Assembly: GCF_003594875.1 (NCBI RefSeq)
Contig: NZ_QZEY01000027.1
Location: forward strand, 1-64,000
From: Bailinhaonella thermotolerans
GTDB taxonomy: Bacteria; Actinomycetota; Actinomycetes; Streptosporangiales; Streptosporangiaceae
Length of the DNA stretch: 64,000 bases
Direction of reading: 5' to 3'
Under the pieces are notes generated by a model, which was not told the DNA's origin, did no database searches, and saw only the letters and a program-made list of their open reading frames with translations. Below, piece by piece: positions 39,241 to 47,089 of the stretch (its first letter is position 1; every line of letters starts with the position of its first letter). A program made the translations under genes and the position numbers.

Positions 39241-40307
39241 GCACGGACGACACGCACGGTCCGGCGGGAGCGACCCCGGACCCGGCCGAGCTCGTCCAGG
39301 ACCCGGCCCCCCGCGTCCCGCCCTATCACCCGTGCCCGAGCTGCGGGGAGCGGGTCAAGGTCAACGCCGACGGGCGGCTGTCCAAGCACCCCCGCCGCGT
39401 GCCGCTGCCCTGCCCCGGCTCCTACGTCCCGGTCGGGCCGGCCCGCATCCCCAAGCGGGGCGGCGACGGCTGGTACCGCGACCCGGTCACCGGGCAGCGG
39501 CTGCGCTCGGTCACCACCACCCTCAACCAGGGGTCGGCCAAGGAAGCGCTGACGTTCTGGGCCGCCAAGATCGTGGCCGAGCTGGCGCTCGACCAGGTCC
39601 CAGACCTGGTCCGGGCCGCCCGCAACCCGGCCGAACGCACCGAGATGATCGACTGGCTGCGCGCCGAGCCGATCCGCCGCCGCGACGACCGCGGCGACGT
39701 CGGCAAGGCCGTGCACCGCGTCATCGAGGCGCGCATCCTGGGCGAGACCGTCCCCCCGTCCCTGCTGGCCGACGGCAGCCTGCGTCCCTACCTGCGGCAC
39801 TTCTTCGCCTTCGTGGCCGACTGGCAGGTCGAGTTCGAGGCCAGCGAGATGGTGGTGGCCCACTACGCCCACCAGTACGCCGGAACGCTGGACTACCTGT
39901 TCTACTCCGCCCCCTTGGCCGCCCGCCTGGGCGTGCCGACCGGCACGCTCTTCGCCGGGGACACCAAGACCGGCGGCGAGCTGGACCAGATCACCTACGG
40001 CGGGCACCGCCGCGGCGTCTACCCCGAGGCCGGCCTGCAGATGGCCGCCTACCGGGCCGCCCCCTACGGGTGGCTGCGCAGCGGGGAGCGCATCGCGATG
40101 CCGCCCCGCCACGAGGTCGGCGTCGTGCTGCACCTGCGACCCGGCGGCTACCGGCTGATCCCGGTGCGGTGCGGCGACGCCGAGTACGCGGTCTTCCGGC
40201 ACATCCAGGCCGTGGCCGCCTGGTCCACCGGGGCGGCCAAGACCGTCATCGGGCAGCCCCTGGCGCCGCCCGACCCACCCACCACACCCATCCGGCAGGC
40301 AGCATGA
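39237..40307 (+). CDS. RecB-like PD-(D/E)XK exonuclease
   Basis: A 356-residue protein. CPSCGERV with CPGSY is an N-terminal zinc ribbon. The nuclease core has GDVGKAVHRVIEARI (conserved His helix), YAGTLDYLFY (catalytic Asp), FAGDTKTGGE (D-x-K) and YPEAGLQMAAYRAA (QxxxY), the order found in RecB/Cas4-like nucleases. Phage members resect DNA ends for an annealing protein. ATGA links it to the next gene, which occupies the annealing-protein position. Confidence 0.75.
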   Translation: MSTDDTHGPAGATPDPAELVQDPAPRVPPYHPCPSCGERVKVNADGRLSKHPRRVPLPCPGSYVPVGPARIPKRGGDGWYRDPVTGQRLRSVTTTLNQGSAKEALTFWAAKIVAELALDQVPDLVRAARNPAERTEMIDWLRAEPIRRRDDRGDVGKAVHRVIEARILGETVPPSLLADGSLRPYLRHFFAFVADWQVEFEASEMVVAHYAHQYAGTLDYLFYSAPLAARLGVPTGTLFAGDTKTGGELDQITYGGHRRGVYPEAGLQMAAYRAAPYGWLRSGERIAMPPRHEVGVVLHLRPGGYRLIPVRCGDAEYAVFRHIQAVAAWSTGAAKTVIGQPLAPPDPPTTPIRQAA

Positions 40308-41869
40308 CCTCTATCCCGCGCGGTCCCCGGATCAAGGACCTGCAGCACACCACCCGCACCCTGGGCAAGATCCGCGCCGGGGTGTACGAGGGCCGCCCCA
40401 AGTCCTCCGAGACGTTCGTCATCACCAGCGAGTTCGAGCACCTGGTGGCGGCCGCCGCCGAGATGTACGGCGGGCTGGCCGAACCCTATGACCCGCAAGG
40501 CCCCGGCCCCACCCAATGGCGGGTGGTGACCGACGAGGTCGCCCTCGACGCGCTGCTGCCCCCCGGCCCGAAGGACCCGGTCAGCCAGCACTACGAGTTC
40601 TGGACCCGGGGCGGCCTGCAGCGCCGCTGCGACGGTCAGGTGCTCGACCGCACCGGCAAACGCTGCTTCTGCAAGGCCCAGTGGGGGCCGTACTTCCTGG
40701 ACGCCGACACCGGCAACCAGGCGTGCCAGATGATCACCCGCGTCAACGTCGCACTGCCCGACGTCCCCGACGTGGGCCTGTTCTTGTTCGAGACGCACTC
40801 GCGCAACGCCGCGCGCGAGCTCCCGGCGATCGTGGACCTGTTGCGGGCTGCCTACGGGATCGACGTCGCGGTGCCGATCCAGTTGCTGCTCACCCAGCGC
40901 AGCAAGATGATCGGCGGCAGGGTCAAGCACTACCAGGTGCCCGTCCTCAAGCCGCGCCACCAGCTCAGCTTCGGCGCCGTGGCCGCAGCGCAGATCCCCG
41001 CCGGCCCGCCCGGCACGCCCGCTCTGGAGGCCGGTGGCGAACGCCCGGCCCTGGCCGCCGCGCCCGGACCGGACTACGCCGAGCTCATCCGCCGCGCGGC
41101 CGATCGGGAGCAGGCCGCGCGCATCTGGTCCGAGGCGTACGCCGAGCTACGCCACCGCCCCGACGCCACCGCGGTGCTCAGCCACATCAAAGAGCAGGCC
41201 GATGTGCGGCTGGAGGAACTGGAGGACGTCGGCCCGCTGTGGGAGCACATCGTCGCCCGGTTCGACGGCACCGCCGCCGAGCTGAACGAGGCCGTCGAGC
41301 AGGCCTGCGGGCACCCCTGCGAGCACGCCACCCTGGCCGAGTTGCGGGCTTTCGCCGCCACGCTGCCGCCCGCCCCGGCCGCGCAGGAGTCGGCGAACGC
41401 CAGCGAGGGGCAGGTCCGCCGCATCCACGCCCAGCTGCGCGCCCTGGGCATCACCACCCGCGCCGCCCGGCTGGCCTACTTCCAGAACGTCATCGGCCAC
41501 CAGGTGGACTCCACCATGGCGCTGACAGGCGAGCAGGCCAGCCGAGTGCTGGACCGGCTGGAGGCCGCCCTGCGGGACCGCGAGGCCGACAAGGCCCGCG
41601 AGGGCATCGACACCGGCTCCGGCATCGCCCCGCCCTCGGCATCGGCACCCGAGCCCGAGCCGACCGCCTCGGCCGAGCCGGCCGAGGCCGACAGGCTCGA
41701 AGCCAACATCCGCACCGAGGCCGCGGCCCGCGGCCTGGACGCCGACGCGCTGGAGGCGGCGTTCCTCGCCGTCACCGGCGACCGGCTCGACCGAGCCGAC
41801 GAGCCCACCCTTGACACCTTCCTGGCCCGGCTCACGGCCGGCCACATCGCCCCCGAGGACCCCGCATGA
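40304..41869 (+). CDS. RDF-like protein fused to a C-terminal recombinase module
   Basis: A 521-residue protein. The first 220 residues (LGKIRAGVYEGRPKSSETFV, AAAAEMYGGLAEPYDPQG, SQHYEFWTRGGLQRRCDGQV) match the recombination-directionality-factor-like (phiC31 gp3-like) family of actinomycete mobile elements. The rest is longer than usual for that family. It includes SEGQVRRIHAQLRALGITTR and LTGEQASRVLDRLEAAL, a helical module I know from C-termini of phage recombination proteins. Position after the exonuclease gene suggests strand annealing as an alternative to a role with an integrase. Confidence 0.65.
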   Translation: MTSIPRGPRIKDLQHTTRTLGKIRAGVYEGRPKSSETFVITSEFEHLVAAAAEMYGGLAEPYDPQGPGPTQWRVVTDEVALDALLPPGPKDPVSQHYEFWTRGGLQRRCDGQVLDRTGKRCFCKAQWGPYFLDADTGNQACQMITRVNVALPDVPDVGLFLFETHSRNAARELPAIVDLLRAAYGIDVAVPIQLLLTQRSKMIGGRVKHYQVPVLKPRHQLSFGAVAAAQIPAGPPGTPALEAGGERPALAAAPGPDYAELIRRAADREQAARIWSEAYAELRHRPDATAVLSHIKEQADVRLEELEDVGPLWEHIVARFDGTAAELNEAVEQACGHPCEHATLAELRAFAATLPPAPAAQESANASEGQVRRIHAQLRALGITTRAARLAYFQNVIGHQVDSTMALTGEQASRVLDRLEAALRDREADKAREGIDTGSGIAPPSASAPEPEPTASAEPAEADRLEANIRTEAAARGLDADALEAAFLAVTGDRLDRADEPTLDTFLARLTAGHIAPEDPA

Positions 41870-42147
41870 CCGACCCGACCCCGCCCCCCTGGACTCCCGC
41901 CACCAGGAACTACCGCACGGCGCGCGAGCGCCTGCGCACCTCCTGCAGCTACGACTACCGGTCTGCGGACCGGGCCGGTCTCGAAGCCCAGCGGGCGCTG
42001 GCCGCAGCCACCCTCGCGGTGGCCGACGCGCTCGTCCTGCTGGCCACCACGCTCGCCCGATCGTCCTCCACCCCGCTGGACGACCCCGCCGCCCGGGACT
42101 GGCGGCGGGTCACCGGGCTGGAATCCGACCCCTCCAAGGAGAACTGA
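41866..42147 (+). CDS. Hypothetical helical protein
   Basis: A 93-residue protein (MTDPTPPPWTPATRNYRTAR...) with an Ala-rich amphipathic helix (LEAQRALAAATLAVADALVL). Joined to both neighbours by 4-bp and 1-bp overlaps within the recombination operon. Family not recognised. Confidence 0.5.
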   Translation: MTDPTPPPWTPATRNYRTARERLRTSCSYDYRSADRAGLEAQRALAAATLAVADALVLLATTLARSSSTPLDDPAARDWRRVTGLESDPSKEN

Positions 42148-42626
42148 TGCCCCGCACCCCCCAGCGCGACAGCGAACCCGCCCCGGCGCCCGACCACCCC
42201 CCGCTGCCCGACCACGCCCGCAAGACCCTGCTGGACACCCTCTACGGCCAGCACACCGAGTACGGCAGCCAGGCGCGGACCCACGAGTACACCGGGCTGC
42301 AAGCGCGCGCCGAGATCGACCGGCTGCAGCGGCTGCTCGCCAACGCCACGCACATGGCCGAGGAGGCCGAACGGCTGGCCCGGCTCGCCCGGGAGAAGGA
42401 GGCGGCCTTCGCCGCCGACCTGGAGCGCAACGGCCAGCCCCGCCCGGACCCGGCCCCCACCCCGTCCCTGGAGGACCCCAAGCCGGGATGGCCGCTGAGC
42501 AAAGCGCAGCCGATCGAGCGCGCGGCCGAGAAGGCCGTCCACGAAGTCACCTGGTTCGGCTCACCGCCCTCGCCGCCGCCGGCCCCCGCACCCACCCGGC
42601 CCCTGCCGCAGGTGCCCGCCACCTGA
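42147..42626 (+). CDS. Hypothetical coiled-coil protein
   Basis: A 159-residue protein with Pro-rich ends and a central charged helix (AEIDRLQRLLANATHMAEEA, ERLARLAREKEAAFAADLER) likely to form a coiled coil. AAGGAG precedes the ATG. Operon member with unknown role. Confidence 0.5.
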   Translation: MPRTPQRDSEPAPAPDHPPLPDHARKTLLDTLYGQHTEYGSQARTHEYTGLQARAEIDRLQRLLANATHMAEEAERLARLAREKEAAFAADLERNGQPRPDPAPTPSLEDPKPGWPLSKAQPIERAAEKAVHEVTWFGSPPSPPPAPAPTRPLPQVPAT

Positions 42627-42686
42627 ACACACCGCCTGCGCCCGGGGCCGCCCGCTCCGGGCGCGGGCCTGAGCAAAGGACTCCCC

Positions 42687-42989
42687 ATGGACCCCGACGT
42701 ACGGCGCCGCTTGCGCCTGGCGGTCACCGCCTGGACCGACGCGGGCGGGCCGATCGACGACCTCGAAGACCGACTGTCGGCCGAAGGCCTCACGCTGGCG
42801 GCCGCGCCCCAGCACCACGACGCGGTGGACGCCTGGCTGCACGCCCACCGCGACGCGCACCCGGTCCTGTCCTCGGGCTGGCGCGCGGTCCAGGACCTGA
42901 TCGAGGACTACCACCGCCGCAGCCGGGCCGGCATCGCCCTGCTCGACCCCATGCCGGGCCCAGCGCCGGGCGGGGGAGCGCGGACATGA
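42687..42989 (+). CDS. Hypothetical protein
   Basis: A 100-residue protein (MDPDVRRRLRLAVTAWTDAG...) with an HHDAVDAWLHAHRDAHP segment of repeated His/Asp. AAAGGA precedes the ATG. ATGA overlap with the RuvC-like gene suggests a functional link. Confidence 0.5.
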   Translation: MDPDVRRRLRLAVTAWTDAGGPIDDLEDRLSAEGLTLAAAPQHHDAVDAWLHAHRDAHPVLSSGWRAVQDLIEDYHRRSRAGIALLDPMPGPAPGGGART

Positions 42990-43531
42990 GCCCGCGGGTG
43001 CTCGCCCTCGACCTGGCGGCCGAGTGCAGCGGGGTCGCCTACCCCGGCGGCACGATGATCCTGCGCGCGCCCGCCCCGGCCGGCCGCACCCGGACCCTGG
43101 CCGACAATCTGCGTCGGCTCGACCATATCGACACCCAGGTCGCCGCGCTGATCCGCCTCTACCGACCCCAGGTGGCGCTCGTGGAGGACTACGCGCGCCG
43201 GGTGCGCAGCGGCGCCGCCCACACCCTGGCCGAGATCGGCGGCGCGGTACGGCTGGCGCTGTGGCGAGCGGCGGTGCCGTTCGCCGTGGTGAACATCGAC
43301 CACCTCAAGAAGTACGCCACCGGGGACACCGGCGCGGACAAGACCGCCCTGGCGCTGGCCGCCTTCAAGCGGGCCGGGGTGGAGTTCGCCAGCCACGACG
43401 AGTGCGACGCCTGGTGGCTCTACTGCATGGGGGCCGACGTGCTCGGTCAGCCCGTGGTCCGCGTCCCGGCCGCACAGCGCGCGGTCCTGTCCCGGCTGAC
43501 GTGGTCGGCACCGATCGGAGCGCCACCGTGA
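42986..43531 (+). CDS. RuvC-like Holliday-junction resolvase
   Basis: A 181-residue protein with the RNase H-fold acidic set: D9 in VLALDLAAECSG, Glu in PQVALVEDYAR, and the Asp pair in SHDECDAWWLYCMG. The connecting GADKTALALAAFKRAG helix fits RuvC and phage resolvases. These enzymes cut four-way junctions during recombination or packaging. Located among recombination genes and coupled to both neighbours by 4-bp overlaps. Confidence 0.7.
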   Translation: MSPRVLALDLAAECSGVAYPGGTMILRAPAPAGRTRTLADNLRRLDHIDTQVAALIRLYRPQVALVEDYARRVRSGAAHTLAEIGGAVRLALWRAAVPFAVVNIDHLKKYATGDTGADKTALALAAFKRAGVEFASHDECDAWWLYCMGADVLGQPVVRVPAAQRAVLSRLTWSAPIGAPP

Positions 43532-43890
43532 GCCTGCAGGAGCGCTACCTCGATCGCTGCCGCCGCTGTGGCGCCGACATCGTCTGGGCCCGGCTGGGCC
43601 GGCACGAGGTGCCCGTGGAGCCCACCGACGACCTCCAGGCCGACCTGGCCTACAGCTGGGAGCAGGGGCCGCTGCGGCGCGCCCTGCTGCTCGTGATCGG
43701 GATCAGCCCGATCGCGGCCCGCCCGCTGGGCCCCGGCACCTTCCCCCCTGCCCCCTGGGAGCACCTCGGGCGCGACCACCGCAGCGCCTGCCTCCCCCGA
43801 CCGCGCCGCCGCCACCGTGGCGCGACCCGTAGTGGCGATGTCGTGCCGCTCGATGAGGCACGGCGCCGCAGACAAGGAGACATCACGTGA
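43528..43890 (+). CDS. Zinc-ribbon hypothetical protein
   Basis: A 120-residue protein beginning with LDRCRRCGADIVWARLGRHE, a zinc-ribbon half site; HRSACLP later may complete it. Basic C-terminus (RRRHRGATRSGD, EARRRRQGD). GTG start overlapping the resolvase stop. Small zinc-ribbon proteins of this start are frequent in actinophages. Confidence 0.5.
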   Translation: MSLQERYLDRCRRCGADIVWARLGRHEVPVEPTDDLQADLAYSWEQGPLRRALLLVIGISPIAARPLGPGTFPPAPWEHLGRDHRSACLPRPRRRHRGATRSGDVVPLDEARRRRQGDIT

Positions 43891-43975
43891 TCCCCCCTGC
43901 CCCGTCCCCAGGCGCCCGGCCCCTCGACGCCCGCCGGCCTGCACCCCGGACCGCGCGAGCCGTCGGGAGGAGGTC

Positions 43976-45304
43976 ATGACCCGGCGCGGCGACAACGAGA
44001 AGGCCATCAAGGAGGCCGCCGCCCAGGCCGGCCTCACGGTCATCAACGCCGGTGGGGGATGGCACATCGTGCACCCGGTGACCGGTCACGTCATCGCGCA
44101 GTGCAGCAACAACGCCACCAGCCGCCACGTGAGGAACACCGTGGCGCGCATCAAACGCGCCGCCAAGCAGTACCAGCCCGCAGCGGATGCGACCGGCGAC
44201 ACCCCGCAGCCGGACTCGCCCCCGGACCGCAGGCGGCAGGAGGGCGGGCGCCAGGACCGCCTGCAGAGCGAGCAGTGGCCGCTCGCCGCCCTGCTGAACT
44301 ACGCCCACAGCCTGGGCGTGCGCCTGAGTCTCAGTCACGACAAGGACGACGTGCGCATCACCGCACCCCGTGGCGGTGACGCCCTGGCCGTCGCCGAAGT
44401 CCTGCGCCGCCGCAGCGACGAGGTCCGCGCCCACCTGGCCGCGCTGTCCGCCCCGGCAGCGCCCGCAGCCCCGCCGACTCCTCATCCCCCAGACGAAGGA
44501 GCATCCCCCGTGGCACCCCCGTCCCTACCCGCGCCGAGCACCGTCACCGGCGCCCGTCAACTGTGGCACGTCCTGCGCGAGGAGGCTCGCAGGCAAGGCG
44601 ACCTTCTGGCCAGCACCCCCGAGGTGTCCGGGGTGCGATGGGAGGGTGCGCTCAAGCACCTGGCCCATCAGCGGTTCCCCGACTGGCCTCCCCACCGCTA
44701 CAACACCGTGCGCACCTACCTGGTAGACACCCGGCATCTGGCGCTGGCCAGCCAGTACCACCATCCCCACCCCCTGTGGGTGGTCGCCAAGGAGTGGCAC
44801 GACACGCCGGTCACCCTCACGCACACCAGCAACGGGCACGGCCGGCCCACGCCGGCCGACATCGCCCGTCTGAAGGAGTCGCAGCCCAAGCCCGCCGCCC
44901 CGGCGCAGGCCGCGCCCGCGCCTGCGAGGCCCGCGGCCACCGCGCCCGCGGCCCCCGTCCCCGTGCGCTCGACGTCGCTCACCTCCCGCCCGCCCGCGCC
45001 CGAGCGGGTGCTCGAACCCACCTCGGTCGCGCTGCCCGCAGACCCGCTGGAGGTGATCGATCTGATCAACGCCCAGATCCGAGCCGCCAAGGCCGAGGCC
45101 GCCGAGGCCCGCGAATGGGCCCGCGAATGCGAGGCGCGCGCCGCCCAGGCCGAAGACGCCCTGGCCGAGCTGCGCCGCGACCACCAGAACGACCTGCAGG
45201 CGCTGCGCGCCGAGCGCGACGAGGCCCGCGCCGAGCTGGCGCGCTACCAGCAGAGCCTGTCGGGCCTGGCCGCCCTCATCCAGCCCGCCGACCCTCAGGA
45301 CTGA
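43976..45304 (+). CDS. HicA-like N-terminus with wHTH-like centre and coiled-coil tail
   Basis: A 442-residue protein. Residues 1-65 (NEKAIKEAAAQAGLTVINAG, GGWHIVHPVTGHVIAQCSNN, HVRNTVARIKRAAKQ) have the double-stranded-RNA-binding-like pattern of HicA-type domains. Residues about 180-290 contain GARQLWHVLREEARRQGDLL and HRYNTVRTYLVDTRHL, possibly a winged helix. A Pro/Ala-rich linker precedes a long coiled coil (residues 355-435). Such modular proteins in phages may be replication or conflict factors. GGGAGGAGG precedes the ATG. Confidence 0.55.
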   Translation: MTRRGDNEKAIKEAAAQAGLTVINAGGGWHIVHPVTGHVIAQCSNNATSRHVRNTVARIKRAAKQYQPAADATGDTPQPDSPPDRRRQEGGRQDRLQSEQWPLAALLNYAHSLGVRLSLSHDKDDVRITAPRGGDALAVAEVLRRRSDEVRAHLAALSAPAAPAAPPTPHPPDEGASPVAPPSLPAPSTVTGARQLWHVLREEARRQGDLLASTPEVSGVRWEGALKHLAHQRFPDWPPHRYNTVRTYLVDTRHLALASQYHHPHPLWVVAKEWHDTPVTLTHTSNGHGRPTPADIARLKESQPKPAAPAQAAPAPARPAATAPAAPVPVRSTSLTSRPPAPERVLEPTSVALPADPLEVIDLINAQIRAAKAEAAEAREWARECEARAAQAEDALAELRRDHQNDLQALRAERDEARAELARYQQSLSGLAALIQPADPQD

Positions 45305-45329
45305 GACGGACCGAGAAGGAACCAGACGC

Positions 45330-45719
45330 ATGCGCGACCGCTTCCGCCTGCTCTACACCGGAGCCCGCGACCTCGACCGCCCCGGGGACCGGGACACCAT
45401 CTGGGCCGACCTGGACGGCATCTACGCCCGGCGCGGCCCGCTGCTGCTCGTGCACGGCAGCTGCTCCCGGGGCGGCGACGCCCACGCCGAGGCCTGGAGG
45501 GCCCACGCCGCCGAGCGCGGCCTGGACGTGGCCATCGAACGCCACCCCGCCCCCTGGTCCGCCCTCGGCCGCGCCGCCGGCCCCTACCGTGACGGCTACA
45601 TGCTCGGGCGCGGGGCCGACGGCGTCCTGGCCCACGTCACCGCCGCCTCCCAGGGCGCGCGCAACACCGCCGCCTACGCCCAGCACCTGGGCATCCCCCT
45701 GATACGCCGCCAGCGCTGA
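45330..45719 (+). CDS. SLOG-family DUF2493 protein
   Basis: A 129-residue protein with the YspA/DUF2493 pattern. FRLLYTGARDLDRPGD is the first strand and nucleotide-binding turn, followed by LLLVHGSCSRGGDAHAEAWR with its GSCS..GD..A motif and a PYRDGYML segment. SLOG proteins bind nucleotide-derived ligands and occur in phages and in CBASS/Thoeris-like contexts as sensors. Here no effector neighbour is seen. AGAAGGA precedes the ATG. The gap after it (45720-45863) has no gene. Confidence 0.75.
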   Translation: MRDRFRLLYTGARDLDRPGDRDTIWADLDGIYARRGPLLLVHGSCSRGGDAHAEAWRAHAAERGLDVAIERHPAPWSALGRAAGPYRDGYMLGRGADGVLAHVTAASQGARNTAAYAQHLGIPLIRRQR

Positions 45720-45863
45720 GCGGCACGCCGTACGCCGCACGCTGGCCGGCCGGGGAGCCAGGCGTCGCCGTACGGCAGCAAGCGCCACGCACGACCGGGC
45801 CTCGCGTGCCCGCCCCCTCACCGGCACGACCTGCAGCACCCCACGCACCACGGAAAGAGGGAC

Positions 45864-46271
45864 ATGAGCGCGCGGCTCGTCGGCGACGTGGCCATCTGGC
45901 TGGACACCCCGGCCGCACTTGGCCTCACCCCGGCCGAGCGGCTGGTCTTGATGATCATCGCCGAGCGGGCCAACGAACAGTCCCGCCGCATGTGGCGGTA
46001 CCGCTCGGACGAGAGCACGCTGCACGACCTGCTCGCCCGCCGCGTCGGCGTCAGCAGCGGGCAGCTGACCCGCATCCTGGGCCGCCTGTCCCGCCGCGGG
46101 CTGGAGGTGCGGGTGCCGCTGAAGTACGACCGGCGCGGCCGGCCCGTCTACGGCCGGCGCGGGCACGCCTGCGACTTCCAGCTGCCTGAACTGCCCACCA
46201 CCGTCACCCTGCCGCCCCGCGCGAACCCCTGTGGACAACCGGGTCCGGACGTCCCCGGCGGGAGTCGATAA
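45864..46271 (+). CDS. Replication-type winged-helix protein
   Basis: A 135-residue protein. LGLTPAERLVLMIIAERANE, DESTLHDLLARRVGVSSGQL and TRILGRLSRRGLEVRV form a winged HTH of the lambda-O/DnaD-like initiator class. After residue 110 the frame runs into a stop just before three 33-bp iterons. In relatives I recall, the HTH continues in frame into KGGLQ..-type repeats encoded by such iterons. Here those repeats are in the +1 frame, so a frameshift near 46205-46231 is likely. GAAAGAGGG precedes the ATG. Confidence 0.6.
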   Translation: MSARLVGDVAIWLDTPAALGLTPAERLVLMIIAERANEQSRRMWRYRSDESTLHDLLARRVGVSSGQLTRILGRLSRRGLEVRVPLKYDRRGRPVYGRRGHACDFQLPELPTTVTLPPRANPCGQPGPDVPGGSR

Positions 46272-46275
46272 GGGT

Positions 46276-46353
46276 GGCCTCCAGGCCAGGCTTTCGACCG
46301 CAAAGACCGGCCTGGAGGCCAGGCATTACGCCACAGAGACCGGCCTGGAGGCC
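46276..46353 (+). repeat. Three 33-bp iterons, candidate replication origin
   Basis: GGCCTCCAGGCC (46276), GGCCTGGAGGCC (46309) and GGCCTGGAGGCC (46342) recur exactly every 33 bp, with partly conserved sequence between. In one frame they encode KGGLQARLSTA, KTGLEARHYAT and ETGLEATPIPI. Repeats at the 3' end of a replication HTH gene recall the origin inside lambda O. An AT-richer patch (46368-46400) follows. The gap 46272-46483 has no separate gene. Confidence 0.65.
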
Positions 46354-46483
46354 ACCCCCATCCCTATAGGGACCTTCCCTATCAACCCCTATCCCTACGG
46401 CTGTGGTCGGCCCTCTGCCACCTTGAGGTGGAAGGGAGGCCGGCCGCGCCGTCCGCCTGTGGAAACCCGAGGAACAAAGATCG

Positions 46484-46738
46484 ATGGACGACACGCACTC
46501 CGACGACCCCCAGGGGCACTGGGAACGGCTGCTGCGCACCCTGTACACCCGGCTGCGCGCCCACCTGCCCCCCGAAACGGCCTGGACGATCGCCTACCAC
46601 TTCCGCCAGGACCTGTCCGATCGCGGCTGGACGCCGCCCCGCTCCCCGCTGCCCACCTGGAAAGAGCTGCAGCTCAACCGGCGCGGGCCCCTGCCCATCC
46701 CGCCGCGCCCGCCGGACGAGGACGACCCGCAGCAGTAG
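46484..46738 (+). CDS. Hypothetical protein
   Basis: An 84-residue protein (MDDTHSDDPQGHWERLLRTL...) with an N-terminal helical part (LRAHLPPETAWTIAYHFRQD) and a Pro-rich C-terminus. GAGGAAC lies upstream of the ATG. Located directly after the iterons; a replication accessory role is possible from position only. Confidence 0.5.
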   Translation: MDDTHSDDPQGHWERLLRTLYTRLRAHLPPETAWTIAYHFRQDLSDRGWTPPRSPLPTWKELQLNRRGPLPIPPRPPDEDDPQQ

Positions 46739-46744
46739 GCGGCC

Positions 46745-46764
46745 CGCACGCACGGCCGCGTGCG
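46745..46764. repeat. Dispersed N6 inverted repeat
   Basis: CGCACGC, 6 nt (ACGGCC), GCGTGCG, 7 bp after the preceding stop. First of four hairpins in this gap. Confidence 0.6.
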
Positions 46765-46820
46765 CCGACGCACAAGATCGGCGACTGCAAAGTGATCATT
46801 GTCCGCACCCCGCCCCGAGG

Positions 46821-46950
46821 GCGGGCAGGCCCCGGCTGTGCCGGGGGCCTGCCCGCTGGCGGTCTGCCTGATGGCCCACCGCCAGCTACACCGGGTAGTC
46901 GGCAGCGCCGACTACCCGGTGTGATCATGCGCCGCATCCGGCGCATGATC
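46821..46950. terminator. Array of three strong hairpins
   Basis: First, GCGGGCAGGCCCCGGC with its complement and a one-base bulge (46821-46856). Second, ACACCGGGTAGTCGGC, 3-nt loop, perfect 16-bp complement (46888-46922). Third, GATCATGCGCC, 6 nt, perfect complement (46923-46950), touching the second. The rest of 46739-47089 is an AT-richer promoter-like stretch with no gene. Transcription from the replication block probably ends here. Confidence 0.55.
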
Positions 46951-47089
46951 TTCCCGCCCTGGGGCCGGATGCGGACCGGGAAGCGATCTCCGATCTCTGT
47001 GTTTCCGCAGCTCAGAAGCGCTCTCATGGTAACCGTGCTGTATCCAAACGGACCGTTGTGCATTTGGAACGGTGTGCTGGAATGGAGGT

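Noticed and set aside
39332-41869. 845-residue open frame spanning the exonuclease and RDF-like genes
   Set aside because: It is continuous only because of high GC. The first part is a shadow of the exonuclease frame (Arg/Pro/Gly-rich), and the true second gene starts at the ATGA at 40304.
43976-44170. HicA toxin
   Set aside because: The fold pattern is similar, but it is only the N-terminal part of a 442-residue protein and no HicB partner is adjacent.
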